Of a stretch of DNA of 64,000 nt, positions 48,735-57,371 are shown piece by piece. Origin of the DNA: DATLLN01 sp963797175 (GTDB lineage Bacteria > Actinomycetota > Thermoleophilia > Gaiellales > JAICJC01); NCBI GenBank assembly GCA_963797175.1, contig CAWCOL010000009.1:992001-1056000 (forward strand), given 5' to 3'. Numbering within the stretch: position 1 is the first letter of the stretch; each line of letters begins with the position of its first letter. The notes under the pieces were generated by a model that was given only the letters and a program-made list of their open reading frames with translations, made no database searches and was not told where the DNA came from. A program made the position numbers and the translations under genes.

Positions 48735-48740
48735 AGTCTA
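48735..48740 (-). promoter_or_regulatory. -10 element TAGACT of the purB operon
   Basis: TAGACT on the minus strand, 10 nt before the purB GTG at 48724. The same hexamer is found before purD (51408-51413). Confidence 0.45.
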
Positions 48741-48793
48741 CCAACGGGTTCAGTCGAGGTGTCGCGGGCGGCTCGGTCGGGTACCCCGCCGGC

Positions 48794-49243
48794 ATGACAT
48801 CCGACCCGATCGAGGACCACCCCACCGGCGCGCCTCACGAGCCGCGGCCCGAGCACGGCAAGGACGCCCCCGACCTGCCGCCAGACGAGGCGGAGGGAAC
48901 CGCACGGCGCAATGTCGTCGACGAGGGAGGCGCGGAGGGCGCGCCGGCCGACCGCGACGACCCCGCGCGCCACGCCCCCGCCTCGGACGTCGGTGCGACC
49001 GCTGCCGGCGCGATCATCCCGGCGCTCGCCGCGGACGGCCGGATCGAGAAGGGCAGCGACCCGGGCTCCCCGCTGGCCGGGCTGCTGGCGGCGGGAGCCG
49101 CGCTGCCCGGGCCGGTCGACGAGGGCGCGTACCGGGCGTTCCTCGAGTCGCACCCCGGCCAGGGCTGGGCGGCGCCCGACGATCTGGCCGAGCAGTACGG
49201 CTCGTTCGCCGCGGCGCTCGCCGCCGCCGGCATCGGCAACTGA
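48794..49243 (+). CDS. Hydrophilic, probably disordered protein of unknown function
   Basis: A 149-residue protein starting MTSDPIEDHPTGAPHEPRPE. The first 75 residues are rich in Asp, Glu, Pro and Arg and look disordered; the C-terminal half (PLAGLLAAGAALPGPVDEGAYRAFLESHPGQGWAAPDDLAEQYGSFAAAL) could form a small helical domain. No family is recognised. It is divergent from purB and lies directly before repeat copy B. It could be spurious, though the codon bias fits. Confidence 0.45.
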   Translation: MTSDPIEDHPTGAPHEPRPEHGKDAPDLPPDEAEGTARRNVVDEGGAEGAPADRDDPARHAPASDVGATAAGAIIPALAADGRIEKGSDPGSPLAGLLAAGAALPGPVDEGAYRAFLESHPGQGWAAPDDLAEQYGSFAAALAAAGIGN

Positions 49244-49622
49244 GCGGGGCCCGGTACGGGGTCCGGCACCGTACCGGGCCCCAATCACCGCCGATCCGGA
49301 GAGTCGTGACGATCCAGGGTGCAAGGCGTAACCACTCCAGCCGGCCGAGAGTCGCTCAACCATGGGGTCTCGAGAGGGTGTCCGGTACAGGGTCTGGCAC
49401 CGTGCCAGACCCCCATCACAGCCGATCCGGCGTTCCGTGACGAAGAGGCACCAAAGACCTGACCAACCGTCAGAGCCCAACCTGCGAAACCGAGGGTCAG
49501 GCTCCGTGCCTGGCTCCGGTTCGACCACCACCCGAGCACCAACCCGAAACCGTGTCGGTGCCAGGAATCGGTGCCTGACCCTCCAGGATGATCCACGACG
49601 CCACCGTCAGGAGCCCAACCCA
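49244..49622 (-). repeat. Intergenic repeat element, copy B (inverted)
   Basis: The 399-nt gap between 49243 and purE has no gene and is filled by the reverse complement of the element at 25871-26250. Module 1 (about 49480-49622) is very similar to copy A, including the 11-bp inverted pair. The palindromes are at 49390-49412 and 49246-49282. The latter has outer arms GGGGCCCGGTAC and GTACCGGGCCCC, which differ from the copy A arms but still pair perfectly. Confidence 0.75.
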
Positions 49623-49642
49623 CGCCCACCCGCCCGGCGGGG

Positions 49643-50125
49643 CTACAGGTCGGCGGTGGGCGGGAGCTGGCCCTGGGCGAGGATCTTGGCGGCGTAGATC
49701 GCCGCGTTCTTGGCGCCGTTCACGGCCATGCCGGCCACCGGAACGCCCTCGGGCATCTGCACGACCGAGAGCAGGGCGTCCATGCCGCCCAGCGAGCCGC
49801 GCTCGATCGGCACGCCGATCACCGGCAGCTCGGTGTAGCTGGCGATCACGCCGGGCAGCGCCGCCGACCCGCCCGCCGCGGCGATGATCACCCGCACGCC
49901 GCGCAGCGCAGCGGTGCTCGCGTACTCGGCCACCTCCCGCGGGTTGGCGTGCGCCGAGAGCACGCGCACCTCGAACGTGATCGCCCGCTCCAGCAGCTCG
50001 TCGCAGGCGCCGGCGATGATGTCGCGGTCGCCGTCGGTCGCGATCACGATCCCGACCTGCGGCCCGGCGGCCTCGAGCTCCTGCCAGACCGGGTGTACCT
50101 GGGGCTGCGGCTGCTGCTCAGACAC
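49643..50125 (-). CDS. purE: N5-carboxyaminoimidazole ribonucleotide mutase, divergent PurE
   Basis: A 160-residue PurE. PVIGVPIERGSLGGMDALLSVVQMPEGVPVAGMAVNGAKNAAIYAAKILA is strongly PurE-like and VRVLSAHANP aligns with the SAHRTP active-site loop, keeping the His. Two deviations stand out: the N-terminal GSxSD loop reads ATDGDRD, and the usual GAGGAAHLPG reads AAAGGSAALPG, losing its His. No purK is present in the window. It overlaps purD by 8 nt. The assignment is good by context; the exact substrate form (CAIR mutase or AIR carboxylase) is open. Confidence 0.85.
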   Translation of the reverse strand: MSEQQPQPQVHPVWQELEAAGPQVGIVIATDGDRDIIAGACDELLERAITFEVRVLSAHANPREVAEYASTAALRGVRVIIAAAGGSAALPGVIASYTELPVIGVPIERGSLGGMDALLSVVQMPEGVPVAGMAVNGAKNAAIYAAKILAQGQLPPTADL

Positions 50126-51398
50126 CTCGGCCCACCGTGGCCGCAGCCCCGATGTCCGTGCGCACCTGCCCGCCGGGCAGGTCGATCAGATCGACCGCCT
50201 CGTACGCCCGCGCCCGGGCGGCGGCCAGGTCGGCGCCCAGCGCGGTGACGTTGAGCACCCGGCCGCCGGCAGCGACCACCCGTCCGTCGCGCTCCGCGGT
50301 GCCGGCGTGGAAAACGGTGACGCCCTCCAGGCGCTCCGCGCGGTCGATCCCCTCGATCACGCCGCCCGCCTCCGGGGCGTCCGGGTAGCCCGGCGCGGCG
50401 ATCACGATGCTGACGCACGCCTGGCCCGAGACGCCCAGCGCGGCCCGGTCGAGCGAACCGTCCGCCGAGCGCCGCAGCGCGTCCAGCAGATCGCCCTCCA
50501 GCCGCGGCACCAGCACCTGCGTCTCGGGATCGCCCCAGCGCGCGTTGAACTCGAGCACCCGCGGCCCCTGAGCGGTCAGCATTAGCCCGGCGTAGAGGCA
50601 ACCGCGGAACGGCATGTCGCGGCGGGCGAGCTCGTTGATCACCGGGCGGTGCACCGTGGCCACGATCTCGTCCACCAGCTCCGGCGGCACGTCGGGAACC
50701 GGCGAGTAGCAGCCCATCCCGCCCGTGTTCGGACCGCGATCGCCGTCCAGCAGCCGCTTGTGGTCGCGCGCCGCGGCCAGCGGCAGCACGTGCTCGCCGT
50801 CGCAGAGCGCGAGCAGCGACACCTCGGGGCCTTCCATCCGCTCCTCGATCAGCACCTGCGTGCCCGCCGCGCCGAACCGGCGGTCGATCAGGCAGGCCCG
50901 CACCGCCGCCTCGGCCTCGGCCACCGATGAGCAGACGAACACGCCCTTGCCGCCGGCCAGGCCGTCCGCCTTGACCACCACGTTGCCCTCGGCCTCCGCG
51001 ATCGCGAGCTGCGCCGCGGCCGGCGTGTCGCACATCGAGAACCCCGCGGTGGGCACGCCGGCGGCGTCCATCACGCTCTTGGCGAACAGCTTCGAGCCCT
51101 CGATCTGCGCCGCCGCGCCGCCGGGGCCGAACCAGGCGATGCCGGCGTCCGCCAGCCGATCGCCCAGCCCGGCGACCAGGGGCGCCTCGGGGCCGACCAC
51201 GACCAGGTCGGCGGCGAGCCGCTCGGCCAGCTCCGTGAGCTGCTCGAGGTCGGAGACGGGGACGTCGTGCAGCGTCGCCAGCGCGCCGATCCCGGGGTTC
51301 CCCGGAGCGGCGTGCAGCTCGGTCAGGAGCGGCGAGCGCGAGAGCCCCCAGGCGAGCGCGTGCTCACGGCCACCGGATCCGACGAGGAGGACGCGCAT
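50118..51398 (-). CDS. purD: Phosphoribosylamine-glycine ligase (GAR synthetase)
   Basis: A 426-residue ATP-grasp enzyme: RVLLVGSGGREHALAWGLSRSP, VVGPEAPLVAGLGDRLADAGI, SKLFAKSVMDAAGVPTA, VVVKADGLAGGKGVFVC and GGMGCYSPVPDVPP. It ligates glycine, the end product of betaine demethylation here, to phosphoribosylamine. TAGACT ends 9 nt before the ATG, so it has its own promoter despite lying 12 nt after the stress protein gene. Confidence 0.96.
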   Translation of the reverse strand: MRVLLVGSGGREHALAWGLSRSPLLTELHAAPGNPGIGALATLHDVPVSDLEQLTELAERLAADLVVVGPEAPLVAGLGDRLADAGIAWFGPGGAAAQIEGSKLFAKSVMDAAGVPTAGFSMCDTPAAAQLAIAEAEGNVVVKADGLAGGKGVFVCSSVAEAEAAVRACLIDRRFGAAGTQVLIEERMEGPEVSLLALCDGEHVLPLAAARDHKRLLDGDRGPNTGGMGCYSPVPDVPPELVDEIVATVHRPVINELARRDMPFRGCLYAGLMLTAQGPRVLEFNARWGDPETQVLVPRLEGDLLDALRRSADGSLDRAALGVSGQACVSIVIAAPGYPDAPEAGGVIEGIDRAERLEGVTVFHAGTAERDGRVVAAGGRVLNVTALGADLAAARARAYEAVDLIDLPGGQVRTDIGAAATVGRGV

Positions 51399-51407
51399 GG
51401 GCCCGCG

Positions 51408-51413
51408 AGTCTA
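51408..51413 (-). promoter_or_regulatory. -10 element TAGACT of purD
   Basis: TAGACT on the minus strand, 9 nt before the purD ATG at 51398, overlapping the stop codon of the stress protein gene. Confidence 0.45.
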
Positions 51414-51890
51414 CTCGACGGGCACGAGGAAGACGGGAATCTGGCGGGAGCGCGTGCGCACCCGGTGGGGCTCCTGCGACCAGACGAAGTCGCCGATCAG
51501 GCGCCGCTTGGGGTCGGCGCCCATCACGATCGCGTCCACCTTGCGCAGCGTCGCCTCCTGGATGATGCGCTTGCGGGCGCGGCGCGTGGCCAGCACCATC
51601 CCGTTCGCCGTGAACCCGGCCTTCTCCAGCGAGGACACGGCCTCACGCACCAGCAGCCGCTGGGTGTCCCACTCGGCCCGGGTCGGCAGCAGGCCGGGGT
51701 TGGGAAACCCGAGGCTGGTGCCCCAGATGCGGGCGATCGACATGACGAAGATCTCGGCGCCCAGCGGCCGGGCCAGCTCCATCGCCTCCACGATCACCGG
51801 GTAGGCGATGCGCCTGCCCTCCGACGCGACCATCAGCCGGCGGATCTCGAGTGACGCCGGATCGGGTGGGGGCGACGCCCGTCGAAGCAT
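51411..51890 (-). CDS. Universal stress protein family
   Basis: A 159-residue UspA-like protein: EIRRLMVASEGRRIAYPVIVEAMELARPLGAEIFVMSIARI and a C-terminal VDAIVMGADPKRRLIGDFVWSQEPHRVRTRSRQIPVFLVP. The G-x2-G-x9-G-S ATP motif is not clean, so nucleotide binding is doubtful. The frame opens at 51902, but TATGGT lies 7 nt before ATG 51890, so I take that as a leaderless start. Confidence 0.78.
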   Translation of the reverse strand: MLRRASPPPDPASLEIRRLMVASEGRRIAYPVIVEAMELARPLGAEIFVMSIARIWGTSLGFPNPGLLPTRAEWDTQRLLVREAVSSLEKAGFTANGMVLATRRARKRIIQEATLRKVDAIVMGADPKRRLIGDFVWSQEPHRVRTRSRQIPVFLVPVE

Positions 51891-51897
51891 CGCCCCC

Positions 51898-51903
51898 ACC
51901 ATA
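51898..51903 (-). promoter_or_regulatory. -10 element TATGGT of the stress protein gene
   Basis: TATGGT on the minus strand, 7 nt before ATG 51890; identical in sequence and nearly in spacing to the cupin promoter at 9048. Confidence 0.45.
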
Positions 51904-51913
51904 CCCGCAGGTG

Positions 51914-53473
51914 TCAGTCGCCCGCCGTCAGCGGCGGCGCATCGGCCTGCCCCATGCGCGCGTGCTTGGGATCCTCGACCTTGACCCGGTAGTAGTAGAT
52001 GGGCAGGTACGAGACGAGGATGAGCCAGCCAATCAGGAAGTAGATCTTGGTGTCGTTGTTGCCCAGGAAGGCATTGGGCAGCGACGCCTCCACGATCCCG
52101 CCGTACGACCAGATCACGAAGTAGCCGATCGCCATCGCCAGGGCGATGTACTTGAAGAACTCCGGCAGCCGCACCGGCCGCTTCATGTCCGCGCGGTAGC
52201 GGCGCAGCAGGTAGTAGCCGACCAGCACCGGGATGAACGAGACGGTGTAGCCGACATTGGACAGGGTGTAGATCTCGACGGCACCGCCGGTGAACACCAG
52301 CAGGATCGAGCAGACCACGTTGAACCCCATCGCGAAGCCCGGCACGCCGTGCCGGTTGACGCTGGAGAAGATCCGCGGGAACTGCCCGTCGATCGACATC
52401 TGGTGCAGCGAGCGGGCGCAGCCCATGATCGAGTTCAGGACGGACAGGCAGAGCGCCGTGATCAGCATGATCGCGATCAGGTCGTCCAGCCAGTTCGCAC
52501 TCGATCCGAACAGTTTGTTGGAGAAGGTGACGAAGATCTGGTTTGCGTCGACCAGGCCTCCCACCGAGGACACGTAGGCGTTGATCTTGGGGATGCCGAT
52601 CACGATGATGAAGCTGATCGGGATCATCGTGTAGATGAAGAGGCCGTACAGGCCCTCGAGGTTCATCGCGATCTTCGCGTCACGCTCCGGATCGCGGCAC
52701 TCGCCGATGTAGCAGGCGGCCGCCTCCATCGCGATCACGTTCCACGTCAGCAGGAACGCGAAGGCGAGGTTGATCGTGATCCAGTTGTGGCCGTAGAGGT
52801 TGGTGAAGAACCCCGTGCCGTCGATCTGCGCGAACAGGCTCGGGGTGTTCAGCTGGCCCCAGTCCGCCTTGGACGGGGCGAACAGCGGGGCGATCGCCAG
52901 GAACGTCAGGGGGATCATCGAGATCAGCCCGAGAATGGTGGCGAAGATCGCACCCAGCCGGATGCCCAGCCAGGCCGGAATGAACACGAGCAGGATGCCG
53001 CCGATGGCGATCCCGATCGTCCAGTACGCGATGAACGTGTGGATCGGCGTCACGCCGCTGGTCAGGTCGAGCCCGAACAGCGACGCGATGTAGTACGAGG
53101 CCAGGATCATGTTGAGCGGCGCGACCGGGAACCACCCCAGCCAGTACGCCCATGCCGTGAAGCCGTTGATGTGCCCCGCGAACCTCGGCCAGCGATCCTT
53201 GTACGCCGGGTACGCGTAGGACGGCGATCCGCCGGTTCGTTCCGGCATCATCGCCGAGAGCTCCGCGAGGAGCAGGCAGAGCAGGTACCCGGTGATCGTG
53301 ATGACGATGATCAGCGGGATGGCGGCGGCGCCCAGAGAGGTCACCATCACCGGTGCGATCCCCGTGACGAGGATCGTGCCGGCGAGGCCGATGACAAAGG
53401 CGCCCCACCAGTTGGTCTCCCGGCTGAGCCCTCCGCCCTCGTAGTCCGGTGCGCCGGATTCAACGTCCGACAT
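51914..53473 (-). CDS. APC-superfamily amino acid or amine permease
   Basis: A 519-residue permease with about 12 helices. Typical APC parts are WWGAFVIGLAGTILVTGIAPV, AELSAMMPERTGGSPSYAYPAYKDRWPRFAGHINGFTAW, and the loop AAACYIGECRDPERDAKIAMNLEG. It is only distantly similar to the permease at 34713. The substrate is unknown. Upstream, about 30 nt before the ATG, TGTTGC-N7-TCAAG is an imperfect version of the operator at 29655 and 36405. Confidence 0.83.
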   Translation of the reverse strand: MSDVESGAPDYEGGGLSRETNWWGAFVIGLAGTILVTGIAPVMVTSLGAAAIPLIIVITITGYLLCLLLAELSAMMPERTGGSPSYAYPAYKDRWPRFAGHINGFTAWAYWLGWFPVAPLNMILASYYIASLFGLDLTSGVTPIHTFIAYWTIGIAIGGILLVFIPAWLGIRLGAIFATILGLISMIPLTFLAIAPLFAPSKADWGQLNTPSLFAQIDGTGFFTNLYGHNWITINLAFAFLLTWNVIAMEAAACYIGECRDPERDAKIAMNLEGLYGLFIYTMIPISFIIVIGIPKINAYVSSVGGLVDANQIFVTFSNKLFGSSANWLDDLIAIMLITALCLSVLNSIMGCARSLHQMSIDGQFPRIFSSVNRHGVPGFAMGFNVVCSILLVFTGGAVEIYTLSNVGYTVSFIPVLVGYYLLRRYRADMKRPVRLPEFFKYIALAMAIGYFVIWSYGGIVEASLPNAFLGNNDTKIYFLIGWLILVSYLPIYYYRVKVEDPKHARMGQADAPPLTAGD

Positions 53474-53565
53474 ACGACCTCCTCTCCGGTCACGTGCGCC
53501 TTGTTGCGATCAGGTCAAGTCAACCACGCCGACCGGACGGTTGTAAAGACCCCCGGACCGGATCG

Positions 53566-55371
53566 TCAGAGACCGAACGGCACGAACCGGGCGAGTTGCT
53601 TCTGCTCGGTCGCGACCACCCGCAGCGCCTGCTCCAGCTGGCCCCGCGCGAGCGGCGAGATGGCGGAGACGTCGAGCAGGTTGTCGGGCGGCATCCCCGC
53701 CTTGACCAGCTCGACCTGATGGTCGAGCCGCATGCCCAGCGTCAGGTCGAACGCCTCGATCAGCGCGCTCGCCGAGGCGCGGGTGAGGCCGCCCGCCGCC
53801 TCCGCCGCCGCCAGCCGGTCGACGGTGCCGGAGATCGTGATCCCGTTCGCGATCGCGTGGAACCGGGCGAGGTTCGCGATGGGCAGGATCGCCCGCTTCT
53901 TGAGGTCGATCCTGCCGTCCCGGTCGGGTGAGAGCTTGCCGCGGCGGCCGAGGGCGGGCGCGAAGTCGGTGGCGGTGCGGGCCAGGCGGCGCACGAAGTC
54001 GGGGTGCTCCGGCGCGCGCCGCTCGATCGCGACCAGCGGCCGGACGATGTCGAGCCCGCCGGAGACGTGCCGGAAGTCGAACGAGACTGCGGCACGGATC
54101 AGGTGCGAGCGGTCGGGGCGCTCGAGGCAGTCCGCGAACACGCGCGACCACTCGCTCTCGGACATCCGCCACTGGCGGTTACGCGCCATCACGTCGGCGT
54201 TGTCGGCGCCGAACCCGCAGCGCTCGAGGTCGGTGTTGACGTCGGCCGCCAGCGTCGCGAAGTAGGCGTCCACCTCCTCACCGCCGGGGTCGTCGTAGGC
54301 GAGGGAGTTGTCCTGGTCGGACGCGAGCGTGAGCTCGCGCCGGGCGACGCTGCCCAGCGCCATCCACGACCAGGCGCAGGGCGGGGTGCCCTGCCGCTCG
54401 ACGGCGAGCTGGATCAGCCGGATGGCCGCCGAGTCGCTGGTCAGCGCCAGCACGCGGCAGACGTCGGCCGGCGCAACGCCGGCGCGGTCGAGCGCGACCA
54501 CCGTCTGCGGCAGGTACGCGGCCGCGGCGACCACCTCGTCCGCCGAGCGGGCCTTGCCGATCGCGCGGCGCAGCGCGAACGGCGTGCGGCTCTCCAGGTA
54601 CATCAGGTCGGTGGCGGTGATCACGCCCAGCGGCACGCCCCTCGCGTCCACGACCGGCAGGTGGTGGATGCCCGCGTCGAGCATGTCGATCATGGCGTCG
54701 ATCGCCAGCCGGTCGGGCGGCACGGTCAGCGCGTGCTCGACCATCAGTTCGGAGACCGGCGTGTCGTAGGAGAGGCCCTCCGCGACCACCCGGCGGCGCA
54801 GGTCGGAGTCGGTCAGCACGCCGTAGCCCGAGCCGGTCTCGACCAGGATGCACGACACGTCGCACTCGGCCATGCGCCGCGCTGCCTCGCGCACCGTGTC
54901 GTCGGGCCGGCAGATCGGGGCGGGACGGTGGACGAGGTCGCCCAGGTGTGCGGTGCGCACGTCCGCCTGCGCGTGCACCACCTCGCCGGCCCGCACCATC
55001 CGCTGGCGCAGCGTGGAGGCGACGAAGCCACCGGTCAGGTGCGGGATCGCGGCCTCGCCGGGGATCACCACCAGCTCGCTGGGCTCGCGGGCGCGGACGG
55101 TGAACGCCGGCGAGCGCCCGGACAGGAACGAGGGGTGGCCGAACATCTCGCCCACCTCGAGCACCGAGACGGCCTCGTCGTCGTGTACCAGCTCGACGGC
55201 ACCGGCGCGGACGACGTAGAGCTGGCGGGCGGGCGGGCCGTCCTCGACCAGGATGTCGGCCCCGGCGGCAACATGCTCGACGCGGGAGCGCTGCGCGAGG
55301 CGTTCGAGCTCATCCTCGACCGCGTCGTCGAAGGGCGGGAACCGGCCGAGGAAGGCCGCAAGCTCGGACAT
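53566..55371 (-). CDS. cNMP-binding/CBS/DUF294 nucleotidyltransferase-like regulator
   Basis: A 601-residue soluble signalling protein. Residues about 1-125 are a cyclic-nucleotide-binding-like domain (FGRFPPFDDAVEDELERLAQ-like start, GEMFGHPSFLSG); 140-265 hold two CBS motifs (DVSCILVETGSGYGVLTDSDLRRRVV, HHLPVVDARGVPLGVITATDLM); 330-600 are a DUF294 nucleotidyltransferase (ALGSVARRELTLASDQDNSLAY, with the G-S...D-x-D pattern) and its C-terminal partner domain. It resembles GlnD-like proteins; the target is unknown. TAGGGT lies 7 nt before ATG 55371. Confidence 0.87.
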   Translation of the reverse strand: MSELAAFLGRFPPFDDAVEDELERLAQRSRVEHVAAGADILVEDGPPARQLYVVRAGAVELVHDDEAVSVLEVGEMFGHPSFLSGRSPAFTVRAREPSELVVIPGEAAIPHLTGGFVASTLRQRMVRAGEVVHAQADVRTAHLGDLVHRPAPICRPDDTVREAARRMAECDVSCILVETGSGYGVLTDSDLRRRVVAEGLSYDTPVSELMVEHALTVPPDRLAIDAMIDMLDAGIHHLPVVDARGVPLGVITATDLMYLESRTPFALRRAIGKARSADEVVAAAAYLPQTVVALDRAGVAPADVCRVLALTSDSAAIRLIQLAVERQGTPPCAWSWMALGSVARRELTLASDQDNSLAYDDPGGEEVDAYFATLAADVNTDLERCGFGADNADVMARNRQWRMSESEWSRVFADCLERPDRSHLIRAAVSFDFRHVSGGLDIVRPLVAIERRAPEHPDFVRRLARTATDFAPALGRRGKLSPDRDGRIDLKKRAILPIANLARFHAIANGITISGTVDRLAAAEAAGGLTRASASALIEAFDLTLGMRLDHQVELVKAGMPPDNLLDVSAISPLARGQLEQALRVVATEQKQLARFVPFGL

Positions 55372-55378
55372 CGCGACC

Positions 55379-55402
55379 ACCCTACACCCGATCGTGGATA
55401 CT
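55379..55402. promoter_or_regulatory. Back-to-back -10 elements of a 36-bp divergent region
   Basis: Minus strand TAGGGT (55384-55379) serves the gene starting at 55371 with a 7-nt spacing. Plus strand GATACT (55397-55402) lies 5 nt before the ATG at 55408. Both transcripts appear leaderless, and each -35 would fall inside the other gene. Confidence 0.4.
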
Positions 55403-55407
55403 GCCGT

Positions 55408-57321
55408 ATGCCAAAAACCGCCAACCGCCTCATCCCCCGCGACCTGCTCCGCCAGCGCCTGATCGGCGAGCTGGCGCTGTCGCCCGACGGGAACACGATC
55501 GTCTACACCGAGCGCACCACGGAGGACGGTGCCGACCGCACCGGCCTGTTCGCGGTGCCCTACCGGGGCGGCCGCGCCCGGCGCCTGACCGGCGGTGCCT
55601 GGACGGACAGCAGGCCCCGGTTCTCGCCGGATGGCCGGACGCTCGCCTTCGGCTCCGACCGCGACGGCGAGATCACCCAGATCTGGCTGCTGCCGATGGA
55701 GGGCGGCGAGGCCACCCGCCTGACCGAGTTCAAGCGCGGCGTTGCCGGGTTCGAGTGGATGCCGGACGGCCGGGCGCTCGCCGTGCTCGCCCACGACGAC
55801 GACTCGCACCTGCTGGCCGGCGAGCGCGACAAGGGCACGCCCACCGCCCGCGTGCTGCGCAGGGTGGACTGGCGCTCGGACGGCGAGGGCCTGCTCGAGC
55901 ACCCCACGCACGTCCACCTCGTGCAGCTGCGCGGCCGCACCCGGCGGCTGACCAAGGGGCCGTGGTACGCCTCGGCGGTGCACCCCTCGCCCGACGGCAA
56001 GCGGATCGGCTTCCTGGCAAACCGCGAGGAGCGGCGCGACATCGACCCGATGGCGAGGCTGCACACGGTGGACGTCGCGTCCGGCCGCATCTCGGTGCGC
56101 TCGAAGCTGCCCGGCCACGCCGAGCGCTGGTCGTTCGACGCCGACGGCACCCCCGTCTGCGTCGCCCTGCCCCGCCACCCGACCACCTCCGACGACCCGT
56201 CGGTGCTGTACCGGCTGGCCGCGAACGGGACGGCGACCGCCCTGACCGGCGACCTCGACCGCTTCGCCGGCCAGGGCGACACGGACGACGAGCGGCTGAC
56301 GGTCATCCACGACGACGGCAACGACGTCCCGTACCGGGTCACCGACACCTCGATCGAGCCGCTGGTCGATCCCGCGCTGGAGCCGGCCGCGCTGGCGCTC
56401 GCGTCGGGCGGCGGCAGGGTGGCTGCGCTGATGACCCTGGGCGCGGCCAGCGACCCCGACATCTACGCACTCGACGCCGGCGGGCCGCCGCGCAAGGTCA
56501 CGGGCAGCGGCTCGGCCTGGTCGCGCGGGCGGGGCGAGCCGGTGCAGGAGACGCTCGAGATCCGCGGCCCCGCGGGCCCGATCCAGACCTTCGTGCTCTC
56601 CCCGCCGGGGGCGCGCAAGCGGCCGCTGCCCACGATCCTCGAGATCCACGGCGGCCCGACGTGGGCGTTCAGCCGCAGCCCCAACAAGGACTCGCTGATC
56701 TGGGCCGCCGCCGGCTACCGCGTCGTGCGCCCGAACATCCGCGGCTCCTACAACCGCGGCAGCGAGTGGATCCGGCCGCTGCTGGGCGACTGGGGCGGCG
56801 TGGACGCCGCCGACTGCCACGCCGTGCTCGACCACCTCGTCAAGGCCGGCCTCTCCGACCCCAAGCGGCTGGGCTGCTACGGCAACTCCTACGGCGGCTT
56901 CATGGTCAACTGGCTGGTTGGCACCAGCGACCGCTTCGCCGCGGCGGCCTCGTCCAACGGCGTCGCCAACCAGGTCGCCGCCTTCGCCAACTGCGACTTC
57001 GGCGTGATGTACAACGAGTCCGAGGGGCTGGGCACGACGCTCACCGCGGCCGGCGTCGACTCGCTCTGGCGGCAGTCGCCGCTGCGCAACGTCGCCTCGA
57101 TCACGACGCCGCTGCTGATCCTCCAGGGCGAGTCCGACCTGCGCTGCCCATCGTCCGACAACGAGCAGCTGTTCGTCGCGCTGCGCGCGCTGGAGCGCGA
57201 GGTCGAGTACGTGCTCTACCCGGAGAGCGACCACGGGATGAGCTACACGAGCCGCCCCGACCGGCGCGTCGACCGGGCCGAGCGGCTCCTGGCCTGGTTC
57301 GGCAAGCACATGAAGGCGTAG
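55408..57321 (+). CDS. S9 family prolyl oligopeptidase-like serine peptidase
   Basis: A 637-residue peptidase. Residues 1-370 form WD40/beta-propeller-like repeats (LALSPDGNTIVYTERTT, PRFSPDGRTLAFGSDRDGEITQIWLLP, HPSPDGKRIGFLANREE). The alpha/beta hydrolase domain follows, with the HGG oxyanion motif (ILEIHGGPTWAFS), catalytic Ser494 in GNSYGG, Asp577 in GESD and His609 in SDHGM. It fits the acylaminoacyl or dipeptidyl peptidase groups. No signal peptide is seen, so it is likely cytoplasmic. Confidence 0.92.
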   Translation: MPKTANRLIPRDLLRQRLIGELALSPDGNTIVYTERTTEDGADRTGLFAVPYRGGRARRLTGGAWTDSRPRFSPDGRTLAFGSDRDGEITQIWLLPMEGGEATRLTEFKRGVAGFEWMPDGRALAVLAHDDDSHLLAGERDKGTPTARVLRRVDWRSDGEGLLEHPTHVHLVQLRGRTRRLTKGPWYASAVHPSPDGKRIGFLANREERRDIDPMARLHTVDVASGRISVRSKLPGHAERWSFDADGTPVCVALPRHPTTSDDPSVLYRLAANGTATALTGDLDRFAGQGDTDDERLTVIHDDGNDVPYRVTDTSIEPLVDPALEPAALALASGGGRVAALMTLGAASDPDIYALDAGGPPRKVTGSGSAWSRGRGEPVQETLEIRGPAGPIQTFVLSPPGARKRPLPTILEIHGGPTWAFSRSPNKDSLIWAAAGYRVVRPNIRGSYNRGSEWIRPLLGDWGGVDAADCHAVLDHLVKAGLSDPKRLGCYGNSYGGFMVNWLVGTSDRFAAAASSNGVANQVAAFANCDFGVMYNESEGLGTTLTAAGVDSLWRQSPLRNVASITTPLLILQGESDLRCPSSDNEQLFVALRALEREVEYVLYPESDHGMSYTSRPDRRVDRAERLLAWFGKHMKA

Positions 57322-57347
57322 CCAGGGGCGCCGCCCAGCAACGCGGC

Positions 57348-57371
57348 CGCCGCGATCGCTAGATCGCGGCG
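57348..57371. terminator. Perfect 10-bp stem hairpin between convergent genes
   Basis: CGCCGCGATC (57348-57357), loop GCTA, GATCGCGGCG (57362-57371). The loop contains the fchA stop codon (CTA on the plus strand). It lies 26 nt after the peptidase stop, so it may end transcription from both sides; there is no U-tract. Confidence 0.5.

Noticed and set aside
49244..49622. Small open frames within repeat copy B
   Set aside because: They follow the repeat and not codon bias, and the equivalent frames in copy A are not conserved.
53566..57309. A 1,247-codon minus-strand frame suggesting a giant CBS protein
   Set aside because: Real similarity begins at ATG 55371; the upstream part is antisense to the S9 peptidase.
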